Origin: Enhydrobacter aerosaccus
GTDB lineage: Bacteria; Pseudomonadota; Alphaproteobacteria; Reyranellales; Reyranellaceae
NCBI RefSeq assembly: GCF_900167455.1
Contig: NZ_FUWJ01000001.1
Span: 558,001-622,000, forward strand
Reading direction: 5' to 3'
DNA length: 64,000 nucleotides
Below are positions 26,112 to 34,747 of the stretch, in pieces. Below the pieces are notes generated by a model. The model did no database searches and was not told the origin of the DNA. It worked only from the letters and a program-made list of their open reading frames with translations. Within the stretch, counting starts at the first letter, position 1. Each line of letters opens with the position of its first letter. The position numbers were made by a program, and so were the translations under genes.

Positions 26112-26651
26112 CTAAGCCGCCGCTTCGACGACGCCGATATAGGGCAAGCCGCGGAAGCGATGGGCCCAGTCGAGCCCATAACCAACGAGGAACTCGTCTC
26201 CGGCTTCGAAGCCGACGAAATCCGCCTTCAGATCGGCGCGCCGCTTGTGCGGCTTGTCGAGGAGAGTGCAGATCCATACCCGGCGCGCGCCGCGTTCCTT
26301 GAGGAGATTCCTGGCGAAGCTGAGCGTCAGCCCCGATTCCAGGATGTCGTCGACGAGCAGCACGTCCCGGTCGCGGACATCGTCGACGATGTCGCGCACC
26401 ACGCGCACCTGCCCGCTGCTTTGGGTGCCCGCGCCGTAGCTCGAGAGCGTGATGAAATCCATGGCCCAGTCGGCCCCGGCGCGGCTGAGCGCTCTGATCA
26501 GGTCGGCGGCGAAGACGAAGCTTCCTTTGAGCACGGAGACCACGAGCGTATCCGGCGGAAGCTTCTGGGAAAGGTCGGCCGCCATGTCTTCGACACGCGT
26601 GGCTATTTCGGCCGCAGAGAAGCGGATGCTGACGGTCGTGCGATTGGCCAT
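26112..26651 (-). CDS. hpt: Hypoxanthine phosphoribosyltransferase
   Basis: A 179-residue purine salvage enzyme that converts hypoxanthine (and probably guanine) with PRPP to IMP/GMP. The PRPP loop VLLVDDILESGLTL lies near residues 94-107. SVLKGSFVFAADLIRAL, DFITLSSYGAGTQSSG with the flexible-loop SY, and the C-terminal DFVGFEAGDEFLVGYGLDWAHRFRGLPYIG complete the family pattern. The ATG before ANRTTVS was chosen; an upstream GTG would add 12 residues. It follows a zinc-ribbon gene by 23 bases on the same strand. Confidence 0.95.
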   Translation of the reverse strand: MANRTTVSIRFSAAEIATRVEDMAADLSQKLPPDTLVVSVLKGSFVFAADLIRALSRAGADWAMDFITLSSYGAGTQSSGQVRVVRDIVDDVRDRDVLLVDDILESGLTLSFARNLLKERGARRVWICTLLDKPHKRRADLKADFVGFEAGDEFLVGYGLDWAHRFRGLPYIGVVEAAA

Positions 26652-26674
26652 GCCGGTCTCGTGAGTGGGGATCG

Positions 26675-27394
26675 TTATTCCAGTGACGGCACCACGTCGG
26701 TGGCGCCGGCGGGTGGATTGTCCAGCGCCTGGCTGAAGCTCTGCCGGTCGCCGGCGGCTATCGGGCCAAGGGCCAGAGGATAGGTCCTGGTATCCAGGAT
26801 CTCGCTGCCTTTCTTGAAGGTAACGACCAGCTTGCTGACCGATCCGGCGCTGCCGCCGCGATTGGTGATTTCGCCATGGACCACGTATCGGCCGTCGACC
26901 AGCTCGATCCGACTGGCGGCAAGATCGATTTCGAGCTGAGCAGGGCCTGGCGCGGCGACGCTCGGCGTGGATGCCACCGCGTCGGCCTTCGCCTCGCTTG
27001 CGGTGGCAGTCGCGCGAGCCGCAGGGGCCGGCGCCCGGGCGACCGAACCCGCGCTCCGTGTGGACATGTCGAACCCTAGTCCGAACGGACGCAGGGCAAG
27101 GAGTTTGTCGCGATAGAGAAATGCGCCGACGCCTGCGGCCGCAATGACAACGAGAACGCCTGCGATCGCGAAGCGCTTGCCCCAGCGGGGCTTGGCGGGC
27201 GCGACCACGGGCACCGGAAGGGAGGCGCCAGGTGTGGTCGGACGGATGACCAGATCGGGGACTGGCTTCGGGCCTTCGACGCGCTGGAACCAGCGATGAC
27301 TGCACCGTGCGCATTGCACGGTTCGGCCGTTGGGGCCGATGGCCAGGGGATCAACGGCGTACCGCGCCTCGCATTGGGAACAGGTGACGATCAT
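26675..27394 (-). CDS. Zinc-ribbon (MJ0042-type) membrane protein with DUF3426-like domain
   Basis: A 239-residue single-pass protein. The N-terminal ribbon is C5-x2-C8 ... C28-x2-C31 (VTCSQCEARY, VQCARCSHRWF). A membrane helix follows at about 75-93, then an Ala/Thr-rich linker, then a strand-rich domain (about 150-235) ending in LDNPPAGATDVVPSLE. This ribbon-helix-DUF3426 layout is common in proteobacteria and its function is unknown; the ribbon may bind protein or nucleic acid on the cytoplasmic side. It is divergent from a PlsC-type gene. Confidence 0.85.
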   Translation of the reverse strand: MIVTCSQCEARYAVDPLAIGPNGRTVQCARCSHRWFQRVEGPKPVPDLVIRPTTPGASLPVPVVAPAKPRWGKRFAIAGVLVVIAAAGVGAFLYRDKLLALRPFGLGFDMSTRSAGSVARAPAPAARATATASEAKADAVASTPSVAAPGPAQLEIDLAASRIELVDGRYVVHGEITNRGGSAGSVSKLVVTFKKGSEILDTRTYPLALGPIAAGDRQSFSQALDNPPAGATDVVPSLE

Positions 27395-27466
27395 GACGAG
27401 AGCGGTTTATCCGCACCAGATGTGCTTGCGGGCAGACACTATGCCACTAAAAGTGCGCTTACAAGC

Positions 27467-28207
27467 ATGTACGACTTCGGCCTCTCGATTCGCTCGCTCT
27501 GTTTCAATGTCGGCTGGTATGTCGGCAGCATCGTGATCGCATTGGTGGGGATGCCCATCTTGCTCCTGCCGCGGCGGGCCGTGGTGGCATGGGCGCGACT
27601 GTGGATCGTCTTCGTTCTCTGGTGGCTGCGCGTTACCTGCCGTCTCGACCATCGCCTGGTTGGGCTCGAGAATCTGCCGAAGGGCCCCGTCCTCATCGCC
27701 TGCAAGCATCAGTCGTCCTGGGAAACGCTGTCCTTCACCTTGCTCTTCCCCAACATTGCCATCGTCCTCAAACGCGAACTGCTATTCATCCCCATCGTCG
27801 GCTGGGCGATGGCGCGGGCGGGGAACATCGCCGTCTCACGAGGAGAAGGAGCGAGCGCCCTGCGCGGCCTCGTGAAGCAGGCGAAGGCGGCAATCGCGCA
27901 GGGGCAGTCGATCGTGATCTTTCCCGAGGGCACCCGGGTCGCCCCCGATGCAGAGAAGCCCTATCAGGTTGGTGTCGCCGCGCTTTATCGACAGCTCGGC
28001 ATTCCGGTCGTGCCGGTGGCCTTGAACTCGGGAGTCTTCTGGGGGCGCCGGAAATTCATCAAGCAGCCAGGCACGATCACCATGCAGATCCTGCCGCCGA
28101 TTGCGCCCGGCCTCGGCCGGGACGCCTTCATGAAGACGCTGCGCGAGCGGATCGAAACGGCGACCGATCGGCTGGTCGAGGAGGCCCGCCGGAGCCACGC
28201 TCCATAG
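27467..28207 (+). CDS. plsC: 1-acyl-sn-glycerol-3-phosphate acyltransferase
   Basis: A 246-residue PlsC-type acyltransferase that makes phosphatidic acid. Hydrophobic helices cover residues 12-34 and 41-57. Motif I appears as H81-QSSW-E86, with glutamate in place of the commoner aspartate, a variant I recall from alphaproteobacterial members. Motif III is VIFPEGTRVAP near 150, and VPVALNSGVFWG is the last conserved motif. The start ATG is 73 bases from the divergent zinc-ribbon gene; a longer reading of the frame was rejected because it lacks similarity. Confidence 0.9.
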   Translation: MYDFGLSIRSLCFNVGWYVGSIVIALVGMPILLLPRRAVVAWARLWIVFVLWWLRVTCRLDHRLVGLENLPKGPVLIACKHQSSWETLSFTLLFPNIAIVLKRELLFIPIVGWAMARAGNIAVSRGEGASALRGLVKQAKAAIAQGQSIVIFPEGTRVAPDAEKPYQVGVAALYRQLGIPVVPVALNSGVFWGRRKFIKQPGTITMQILPPIAPGLGRDAFMKTLRERIETATDRLVEEARRSHAP

Positions 28208-28286
28208 CCGGAACAGCTTGCGGCGGATGGAACGAAAAAGGAACATTCCTGTTGATATCGTGAGCCGCCAGACATAGGGTCAATAC

Positions 28287-30596
28287 ATGGATTGGGCACC
28301 GGTTTCCCAGCGCATCTGGGACATGAAGTACCGATTTCGCGATGCTTCCGGCGCGGTCGATGCCGATGTGGAGGCGACATGGTGGCGGATCGCCCGAGCG
28401 CTGGCGGTGCCGGAGCGGGACCCCGAGCTGTGGGCAAATCGCTTTCACGAAGCACTGACCGATTTCAAGGTCCTGCCGGCCGGCCGGGTCATCGCCGGTG
28501 CCGGGACAGGCCGCAGCGTCACCCTGTTCAATTGCTTCGTCATGGGAACGATCCCCGACAACATGGCCGGGATCTTCGAGGGCGTTAAGGAAGCCGCCCT
28601 GACCATGCAGCAAGGCGGCGGGATCGGGCACGATTTCTCGACCTTGCGGCCCATGGGGGCGCCGGTGAAGGGCGTCGGTGCCGATGCCTCCGGCCCGCTG
28701 TCCTTCATGGATGTCTGGGATTCGATGTGCCGCACCATCATGAGCGCCGGTTCGCGGCGTGGGGCAATGATGGCGACCCTGCGCTGCGATCATCCGGATA
28801 TCGAGGCGTTCGTCGACGCCAAGCGCAATCCGGCACGGCTGCGGATGTTCAATGTCTCCGTGCTGATCACGGACGCCTTCATGGCGGCGGTGAAGGACGA
28901 TGCCGATTGGGATCTCGTCTTTGGCGGCAAGGTCTTCAGGACCGTAAAGGCACGCGCCCTGTGGGAGCGCATCATGCGCGCCACGTATGACTGTGCCGAG
29001 CCGGGCGTGATCTTCATCGACCGCGTCAACCGGCGAAACAATCTCCACTATTGCGAAACCATCCAGGCGACGAATCCGTGCGGCGAGCAACCCCTGCCAC
29101 CTTATGGGGCGTGCCTGCTCGGCTCGATCAATCTCGCGACGCTGGTGAAGGAGCCGTTCACGTCGTCGGCTCATCTCGATCTCGATGCGTTGGAGCGGCT
29201 GGTGCCGGTCGCCGTGCGCCTGCTCGACAACGTGATCGATGTATCGCGCTTTCCGCTGGCGGAGCAGGAGAAGGAAGCAAAGGCGAAAAGGCGCATCGGC
29301 CTTGGCGTAACGGGGTTGGCCGATGCCTTGATTTTCTGCGGCGTGCGCTACGGCTCCAAGAAGGCGATCGCGCTGACGCGGGAGTGGCTGGCGGCTGTCC
29401 AGCGCTTCTCCTATCTCGCATCCGCCGATCTTGCGGCGGAGAAGGGCAGTTTTCCCCTCTTCGATCGTACTCGCTATCTCGCCGGCGAGACGGTCAAGGG
29501 ATTGCCGGAAGAAGTGCGGGCCGCCATCGGCCGCTACGGCATCCGCAACGCGCTGCTCAATTCCATTGCGCCAACCGGCACGATCTCGCTGCTGGCAGAC
29601 AACATCTCTTCCGGCATCGAGCCAGTGTTCGCCTTCAGCCATATCCGCCATGTGCTTCAGCCGGACGGTTCGCGCCGCGAGGAAAGCGTGGACGACCATG
29701 CGCTGCGGCGCTGGCGTGCCCTGAATGGGGATGCGGAGCCGCCGCCGGAGATTTTTGTCGATGCCCAGACGCTGTCTCCCGGGGACCATCTGGCAATGCA
29801 GGCCGCGGCACAGGAATTCGTCGACAGCTCGATTTCCAAGACCATCAACCTGCCGCGTGATATTTCCTTCGAGGCCTTCAAGCATGTCTATGAGGAGGCT
29901 TATGCCGAAGGCTGCAAGGGCTGCACGACGTATCGGCCGAACGAGGTGACGGGAGCCGTTCTCGAAGTGAGGCCGGAGGTGGGCCGGGCGCCGGTGGCGA
30001 TTCCGGTCCCAGCCGAGCGAGATGGCGACGTCGTCTACATCGCTCAGCCCCTCGACCGGCCGGAGGATCTGCCTGGCAGGACTTACAAGATCAAATGGCC
30101 CGGCAGCGATCATGCGATCTACATCACGATCAATGATCTGGTGCAGGAGGGGCGTCGCCGGCCGTTCGAGATCTTCATCAATTCAAAGAACATGGAGCAT
30201 TACGCCTGGACCGTCGCGCTCACGCGCATGATCTCGGCGGTGTTCCGGCGCGGCGGTGACGTTTCCTTCGTGGTGGAGGAGTTGAAGGCTGTCTTCGACC
30301 CCCGCGGCGGTCAATGGATGGAGGGGCGTTACGTACCGTCCCTGCTGGCGGCGATCGGTAATGTTATCGAGCGGCATCTGATCGAGATCGGTTTCTTGAG
30401 TGCGGCGGAATCGCCACGGATCGCCGAGGCGGTGGAGCAGCGGCTCAAGGCGGCGGCCGGGGCTCGCCCGCCGGGCGAGGGTGCGGGCGAGGGGGCCTCC
30501 AAGATGGGCCAGTGTCCGAACTGCGGGGCTGCGGCGCTTACCCATCAAGAAGGTTGTGACATCTGCCTCAATTGCGGCTATTCGCGCTGCGGCTAA
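28287..30596 (+). CDS. nrdJ: Adenosylcobalamin-dependent (class II) ribonucleotide reductase
   Basis: A 769-residue single-chain reductase making deoxyribonucleotides with a B12-derived radical, so it works with or without oxygen. C83 in TLFNCFVMG is the first redox cysteine. NPCGEQPLPPYGACLLGSINL (263-284) holds the radical cysteine C265, the catalytic glutamate and a second cysteine. NAL-type substrate loop residues occur in LLNSIAPTGTISLLADN. The C-terminus carries a zinc-ribbon-like CPNCGAAALTHQEGCDICLNCGYSRCG. No nrdAB genes appear nearby. The adenosyltransferase at 8240 supplies the cofactor. Confidence 0.95.
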   Translation: MDWAPVSQRIWDMKYRFRDASGAVDADVEATWWRIARALAVPERDPELWANRFHEALTDFKVLPAGRVIAGAGTGRSVTLFNCFVMGTIPDNMAGIFEGVKEAALTMQQGGGIGHDFSTLRPMGAPVKGVGADASGPLSFMDVWDSMCRTIMSAGSRRGAMMATLRCDHPDIEAFVDAKRNPARLRMFNVSVLITDAFMAAVKDDADWDLVFGGKVFRTVKARALWERIMRATYDCAEPGVIFIDRVNRRNNLHYCETIQATNPCGEQPLPPYGACLLGSINLATLVKEPFTSSAHLDLDALERLVPVAVRLLDNVIDVSRFPLAEQEKEAKAKRRIGLGVTGLADALIFCGVRYGSKKAIALTREWLAAVQRFSYLASADLAAEKGSFPLFDRTRYLAGETVKGLPEEVRAAIGRYGIRNALLNSIAPTGTISLLADNISSGIEPVFAFSHIRHVLQPDGSRREESVDDHALRRWRALNGDAEPPPEIFVDAQTLSPGDHLAMQAAAQEFVDSSISKTINLPRDISFEAFKHVYEEAYAEGCKGCTTYRPNEVTGAVLEVRPEVGRAPVAIPVPAERDGDVVYIAQPLDRPEDLPGRTYKIKWPGSDHAIYITINDLVQEGRRRPFEIFINSKNMEHYAWTVALTRMISAVFRRGGDVSFVVEELKAVFDPRGGQWMEGRYVPSLLAAIGNVIERHLIEIGFLSAAESPRIAEAVEQRLKAAAGARPPGEGAGEGASKMGQCPNCGAAALTHQEGCDICLNCGYSRCG

Positions 30597-30643
30597 AGTC
30601 CCGGGAGGATACAGACCTCCCCGCAAGCAAGGAGATCAGGCAG

Positions 30644-32008
30644 ATGTTTCGGCGCACGATCCTCGCGGCCGGCCTCATGGCGGTGTGCTCGATGGCGGGC
30701 GTTGCCGACGCGCAGCCGCTGCCCAGCAACCGCGACGATCTGCCGTTTTCCTATGCTCCCCTGGTCAAGCGGGTCTCGCCGGCCGTGGTGAACATCTACA
30801 CGGCGACCACCTTGCGCACGCCGCAGCGTCGCCTGCCATTCCCCTTTCCGTCGATGCCCCAGGAGGGGTCGCGGGTCCAGAATTCGCTGGGTTCCGGGGT
30901 CCTGGTGAAGCCGGACGGTCTGATCGTGACCAACGCCCATGTGGTACGAGGCGCCGACGAGATCCGGGTCGTACTGTCCGATCGGCGGGAATTCGACGCC
31001 AAGCTCCTGACGCAGGATGACCGCTACGATCTCGCCTTGCTGCGAATCAATGGCGACGGCGAGAAGTTCCCGTTCCTGGAAATGCGCGATTCCGATTCGA
31101 TCGAAGTGGGCGATGTCGTGCTGGCGATCGGCAATCCGTTCGGCCTGAACCAGACCGTGACCGGCGGCATCATCTCGGCCGTGGCCCGCTCCACGGGCGG
31201 CGTCAACGACTCCAGCTTCTTCATCCAGACGGATGCGGCGATCAATCCCGGCAATTCCGGAGGAGCGCTCGTCTCGCTCGACGGCCGTCTGATCGGGATC
31301 AATACCGCGATCTTCTCGCAAAGCGGCGGATCGGTCGGGATCGGTTTCGCCACCCCGTCGAACATCGTGGCGCGGGTCGTGGCGACGGGCGAGAAGGGCG
31401 GCCGCATTGTCCGTCCCTGGCTTGGAATATCCATGCAGCGGGTGACGCCGGACCTTGCGTCGGGGCTCAACTTACCGCGGCCGGCGGGCCTCGTCGTGAA
31501 GGACGTCTTTCCCAAGGGGCCCGGAGAGAAGGCGGGGCTCAAGCGCAACGACGTGATTGTCGGTCTGCGCGACCTGCCGATCGATGACGAGGCCAGCCTG
31601 CGCTTCCGCCTCGCGACCCTGAATGTCGGAGAGAGCGTGCCGTTGCAGATCATTCGCGCTGGCAAGGAAATGACGCTCCAGGTGCCGCTCATGGCACCAC
31701 CGGAGGATCCTCCGCGGGATCGCTCGGTCCTGGACGGCCGCCAGCCGCTGAGCGGCGCAACAGTGGTCAATCTTTCGCCGGCAGTGGCGGAGGAAATGGG
31801 GCTGATCGAATGGCGGCCCGGCGTGGCCGTGGTCGAGATCCAGCCGGGTTCGTACGCCGCCCGCTTCATCCGGCCCGGAGACATGGTCATCGCCGTGAAT
31901 GGCAAGGAAGTGCACAGCGTCTCCGAACTCAAGTCGCGGATCGCGTCGGGCGTTTCCAGCCTCAGCATCGGCCGCGAGGGCATGGTCTCGACCATCCAAT
32001 TTCGCTAG
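30644..32008 (+). CDS. HtrA/DegP-type periplasmic serine protease
   Basis: A 454-residue trypsin-like protease with two PDZ domains. Residues 1-23 are a signal peptide ending ADA-Q. The triad is H99 (IVTNAHVV), D129 (DRYDLALLRI) and S205 (INPGNSGGAL). PDZ1 spans about 270-365 and PDZ2 about 375-454 (VEIQPGSYAARFIRPGDMVIAVNG). It probably degrades or refolds damaged envelope proteins. The start ATG has AAGGAG upstream; an in-frame extension into nrdJ was rejected. It lies 47 bases after nrdJ and 45 before rarA. Confidence 0.95.
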   Translation: MFRRTILAAGLMAVCSMAGVADAQPLPSNRDDLPFSYAPLVKRVSPAVVNIYTATTLRTPQRRLPFPFPSMPQEGSRVQNSLGSGVLVKPDGLIVTNAHVVRGADEIRVVLSDRREFDAKLLTQDDRYDLALLRINGDGEKFPFLEMRDSDSIEVGDVVLAIGNPFGLNQTVTGGIISAVARSTGGVNDSSFFIQTDAAINPGNSGGALVSLDGRLIGINTAIFSQSGGSVGIGFATPSNIVARVVATGEKGGRIVRPWLGISMQRVTPDLASGLNLPRPAGLVVKDVFPKGPGEKAGLKRNDVIVGLRDLPIDDEASLRFRLATLNVGESVPLQIIRAGKEMTLQVPLMAPPEDPPRDRSVLDGRQPLSGATVVNLSPAVAEEMGLIEWRPGVAVVEIQPGSYAARFIRPGDMVIAVNGKEVHSVSELKSRIASGVSSLSIGREGMVSTIQFR

Positions 32009-32053
32009 GCCAGCAGCCTCGGCAGTGGCGCAAGCGATGCCCATATAGGCAAT

Positions 32054-33355
32054 ATGCCCGCGCGAGCCATGCCGGAACTCTTTGCTTCCCTTGCCCCGAT
32101 GCCGTTGGCCGAACGCCTGCGGCCTAAGGTGCTGGGCGACATCCTTGGCCAGGATCATCTCCTGGGCCCAGAGGGGCCGCTTGGCCGCATGCTGGCCGCG
32201 AAGAAGCTGTCGTCGCTGATCCTGTGGGGACCGCCGGGCTGCGGCAAGACCACCATCGCCCGTCTGTTGGCCGAGGCGGCCGATCTTCACTTCGAACCGT
32301 TGTCGGCGGTCTTCTCCGGCGTCGCTGATCTGCGCAAGATCTTCGAGGGCGCGCGCCAGCGTCGCAAGGACGGCAGGGGCACCCTGCTGTTCGTCGACGA
32401 GATTCATCGCTTCAACCGCGCCCAGCAGGACGGCTTCCTGCCTTATGTCGAGGACGGCACCGTGACCCTGATCGGCGCAACGACGGAGAATCCGTCGTTC
32501 GAACTGAATGCCGCGCTGCTGTCTCGCTGCCAGGTCCTGGTGCTGCGCCGCCTGGACGACTCAGCGCTCTCGACCTTGCTGGCGCGGGTGGAGGAAGCGC
32601 TCGGCCGCAAGCTGCCGATAGACGAGAATGGCCGCCAGGCCCTGTTCGCCATGGCCGATGGAGACGGGCGCTATCTCATCGGCCTTGCCGAGCAGCTTGC
32701 CCAGCTCAAGGAGACGGGGCCGGTGCCGCCGGAGCGACTCGCGACGCTGCTGCAGAAGCGTGCACCGCTCTACGACAAGGCGCAGGAAGCGCACTACAAT
32801 CTGATCAGTGCGCTGCATAAGTCGTTGCGCGGCTCGGACGTGGATGCCGCTCTCTACTGGTTCGCCCGCATGCTCGATGGCGGCGAGGACCCCAAATACA
32901 TCGCCCGCCGGCTGGTGCGCTTCGCGGTCGAAGACGTGGGCATGGCCGATCCGGACGCCCTGACTCAGACACTGGCAGCCTGGGATACCTACGATCGCCT
33001 GGGCTCGCCCGAAGGAGAACTGGCGATCGCTCAGGCTGTCATCTATCTCGGGACGGCTCCCAAATCGAATGCCGGTTACGCGGCCTTCGGCGCCGCCAAG
33101 AGGGCTGCCAAGCAGCACGGTTCGTTGACCCCGCCGATGCATATCCTCAACGCGCCGACCAGGCTCATGAAGGACATCGGCTACGGCAAGGGCTACGAAT
33201 ACGATCATCATACAGCCGACGGATTCTCGGGGCAGAATTACTTCCCCGACGGCATGGCGCGCGAGGAGTTCTATCATCCGGTGGAGCGTGGCTTCGAACG
33301 CGAGATCCTCAAGCGCCTCGATTATTGGAAGAAGCTGCGCGAGAAGAAGCGCTAA
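32054..33355 (+). CDS. rarA: Replication-associated recombination protein A (MgsA/WRNIP1 family)
   Basis: A 433-residue AAA+ ATPase that acts at stalled replication forks. Walker A is LWGPPGCGKTTIARL at residues 58-72 and Walker B is LLFVDEIHRFNRAQQDGFLPYVE. GATTENPSFELNAALLSRCQV is the sensor/arginine-finger region. The C-terminal MgsA domain contains ALHKSLRGSDVDAALYWFARML and YGKGYEYDHHTADGFSGQNYFPD. The second in-frame ATG at 32069 is an alternative start. There is no strong ribosome site. Confidence 0.97.
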   Translation: MPARAMPELFASLAPMPLAERLRPKVLGDILGQDHLLGPEGPLGRMLAAKKLSSLILWGPPGCGKTTIARLLAEAADLHFEPLSAVFSGVADLRKIFEGARQRRKDGRGTLLFVDEIHRFNRAQQDGFLPYVEDGTVTLIGATTENPSFELNAALLSRCQVLVLRRLDDSALSTLLARVEEALGRKLPIDENGRQALFAMADGDGRYLIGLAEQLAQLKETGPVPPERLATLLQKRAPLYDKAQEAHYNLISALHKSLRGSDVDAALYWFARMLDGGEDPKYIARRLVRFAVEDVGMADPDALTQTLAAWDTYDRLGSPEGELAIAQAVIYLGTAPKSNAGYAAFGAAKRAAKQHGSLTPPMHILNAPTRLMKDIGYGKGYEYDHHTADGFSGQNYFPDGMAREEFYHPVERGFEREILKRLDYWKKLREKKR

Positions 33356-33366
33356 CTGAGGAATAG

Positions 33367-34599
33367 CTACGGATTCTGAGGAAAGCCATCCGTCAGAGTC
33401 CCCAGGAAGGCAACGATGTCGTCGATCTCCGCTGCCGTCAGGACGGGACGATTATCGGGGCGTGGTCCTAACGGCGGATTTTGATTTACGTTGGTTTGAT
33501 ACGGCCGCGGCAGATCATCGAACTTGCGCACCGTTCCATCGGCATTGCGCGGATACCACTTCTCCGGCTCGGTATCGCGCTCGACATAGAATGCAACGGC
33601 TCGTCGGAGATCATGCACGAGCCCGTTGTGGAAGAAGGTCCGGCGCAGGGCGACATTCCGAAGGCTGGGGGTGCGGAAGAGTCCGCAATACTCCGCACGA
33701 TCCGCCAGATCCGAGCGCAGCGGCCCGCATAAGCCGAGATCGAAAAAAGCCGAATCGGCGTTGGCGGCGATCACAGGGTTTCTGGGAAGGCCAAGGGCGA
33801 TGAGGCCATAGTCGGTGAATTGCGGTGGCGTGCCGTCATTTCCCACGCGGCTTCGGTGGCAACTTGCGCAGTTGCCTTTGTTCGGATCCTCGAAGAGGGC
33901 AAGGCCTCTGGCTTCCTGCGGCGTGAGCCGGGCACGGCCCGCAAGATAGGCATCGTACTTGCTGCTGTAGGGATAGAAGGTGCGGCTGTCTTCCTGGTAG
34001 ACGGCGAGCGCTTCGCCCAAGGCTGCGAACGCTTTGCTGTCGTCCGCCAGGACGGCTGCACCGAAGATCGCTTCGAAGGCCTCTGTGTATTCACGCTCTC
34101 GCAGCCGTTTCACGACATCGCCGGGCGTCGCATTTGCCATCTCGAATGGTGACAGAAGGGGCACCGCCGCCTGGTCGCGATGGCGATCGACCCGGCCATC
34201 CCAGGTAAGGCCGCCGGTTGGACCGTTGTCGATGCTGGCGTCGCCTTCGTCATCCGACTCGAAGTAGTGCTCGGAGAATTGCGGCACGGTTTGCAGGTAC
34301 TTGAGGGAAGGGACCGCGCGCAGCCCTAATTGCTGCAGATCCTTGCCGCCGGCCTGAACCGCGAGCGCGTTCGGCGGTCCAAATCCAACCTTCGGATCGT
34401 GACAGGTGGCGCAGGCCAATTTTCCGGAGGCCGATAGCGCAGGATCGAAGAACAGTCTCTGGCCCAGCCGCGTCAAGGCTTCGGCGCGCGCATACGCCAT
34501 TGCGCGGCTCATGCCCCGCACAGCATCCTGGGCCGAGGCCGCGCCTGAGATCAAAACGGCAATGACCAGAAGGCATGCGCTTGCCCGGCCGGACTTCAT
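33367..34599 (-). CDS. Periplasmic di-haem cytochrome c peroxidase (MauG/CcpA-like)
   Basis: A 410-residue exported di-haem protein. Residues 1-23 are a signal peptide (ASA-Q). Haem sites are C63-x2-C66-H67 (LACATCHDPK) and C244-x2-C247-H248 (NCASCHRSR), the spacing of bacterial di-haem peroxidases that reduce H2O2 with cytochrome c. FRTPSLRNVALRRTFFHNG is the C-terminal family motif. Whether it acts as a peroxidase or as a MauG-like oxidase is not clear. It is divergent from an acid phosphatase, and the 148-base region between them holds a PHO box. Confidence 0.93.
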   Translation of the reverse strand: MKSGRASACLLVIAVLISGAASAQDAVRGMSRAMAYARAEALTRLGQRLFFDPALSASGKLACATCHDPKVGFGPPNALAVQAGGKDLQQLGLRAVPSLKYLQTVPQFSEHYFESDDEGDASIDNGPTGGLTWDGRVDRHRDQAAVPLLSPFEMANATPGDVVKRLREREYTEAFEAIFGAAVLADDSKAFAALGEALAVYQEDSRTFYPYSSKYDAYLAGRARLTPQEARGLALFEDPNKGNCASCHRSRVGNDGTPPQFTDYGLIALGLPRNPVIAANADSAFFDLGLCGPLRSDLADRAEYCGLFRTPSLRNVALRRTFFHNGLVHDLRRAVAFYVERDTEPEKWYPRNADGTVRKFDDLPRPYQTNVNQNPPLGPRPDNRPVLTAAEIDDIVAFLGTLTDGFPQNP

Positions 34600-34604
34600 G
34601 TGAG

Positions 34605-34624
34605 GCTTCTAACTGAAAGCCTAT
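34605..34624. promoter_or_regulatory. Inverted repeat AGGCTT-N8-AAGCCT
   Basis: A 6-base-arm inverted repeat just upstream of the di-haem peroxidase start. It may be a regulator site; the evidence is symmetry and position only. Confidence 0.25.
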
Positions 34625-34662
34625 TGAGAGGCGACGCTGATGCGTACATTCGATTCCCGCCG

Positions 34663-34680
34663 CCTTCACAAATCTGTCAT
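34663..34680 (+). promoter_or_regulatory. PHO box upstream of the acid phosphatase
   Basis: CCTTCAC-AAAT-CTGTCAT fits the PhoB site plan of two 7-base direct repeats (CTGTCAT) with a 4-base A/T spacer. The second half is perfect and the first matches 4 of 7. It lies 67 bases before the phosphatase start. Confidence 0.55.
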
Positions 34681-34747
34681 GGAGGAGAGAGAAACATGAT
34701 GCCGAGTTGCCGATAGATTGTCGGTACTGCGTCCGTGTCAGGGGGTG

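Noticed and set aside
26112..27314. A 400-residue fusion of hpt with an upstream Arg-rich extension
   Set aside because: The extension is the off-frame shadow of the zinc-ribbon gene; the hpt similarity begins at the ATG at 26651.
28128..30113. A 661-codon minus-strand frame opposite nrdJ
   Set aside because: nrdJ is unmistakable on the plus strand; this frame has no recognisable motif.
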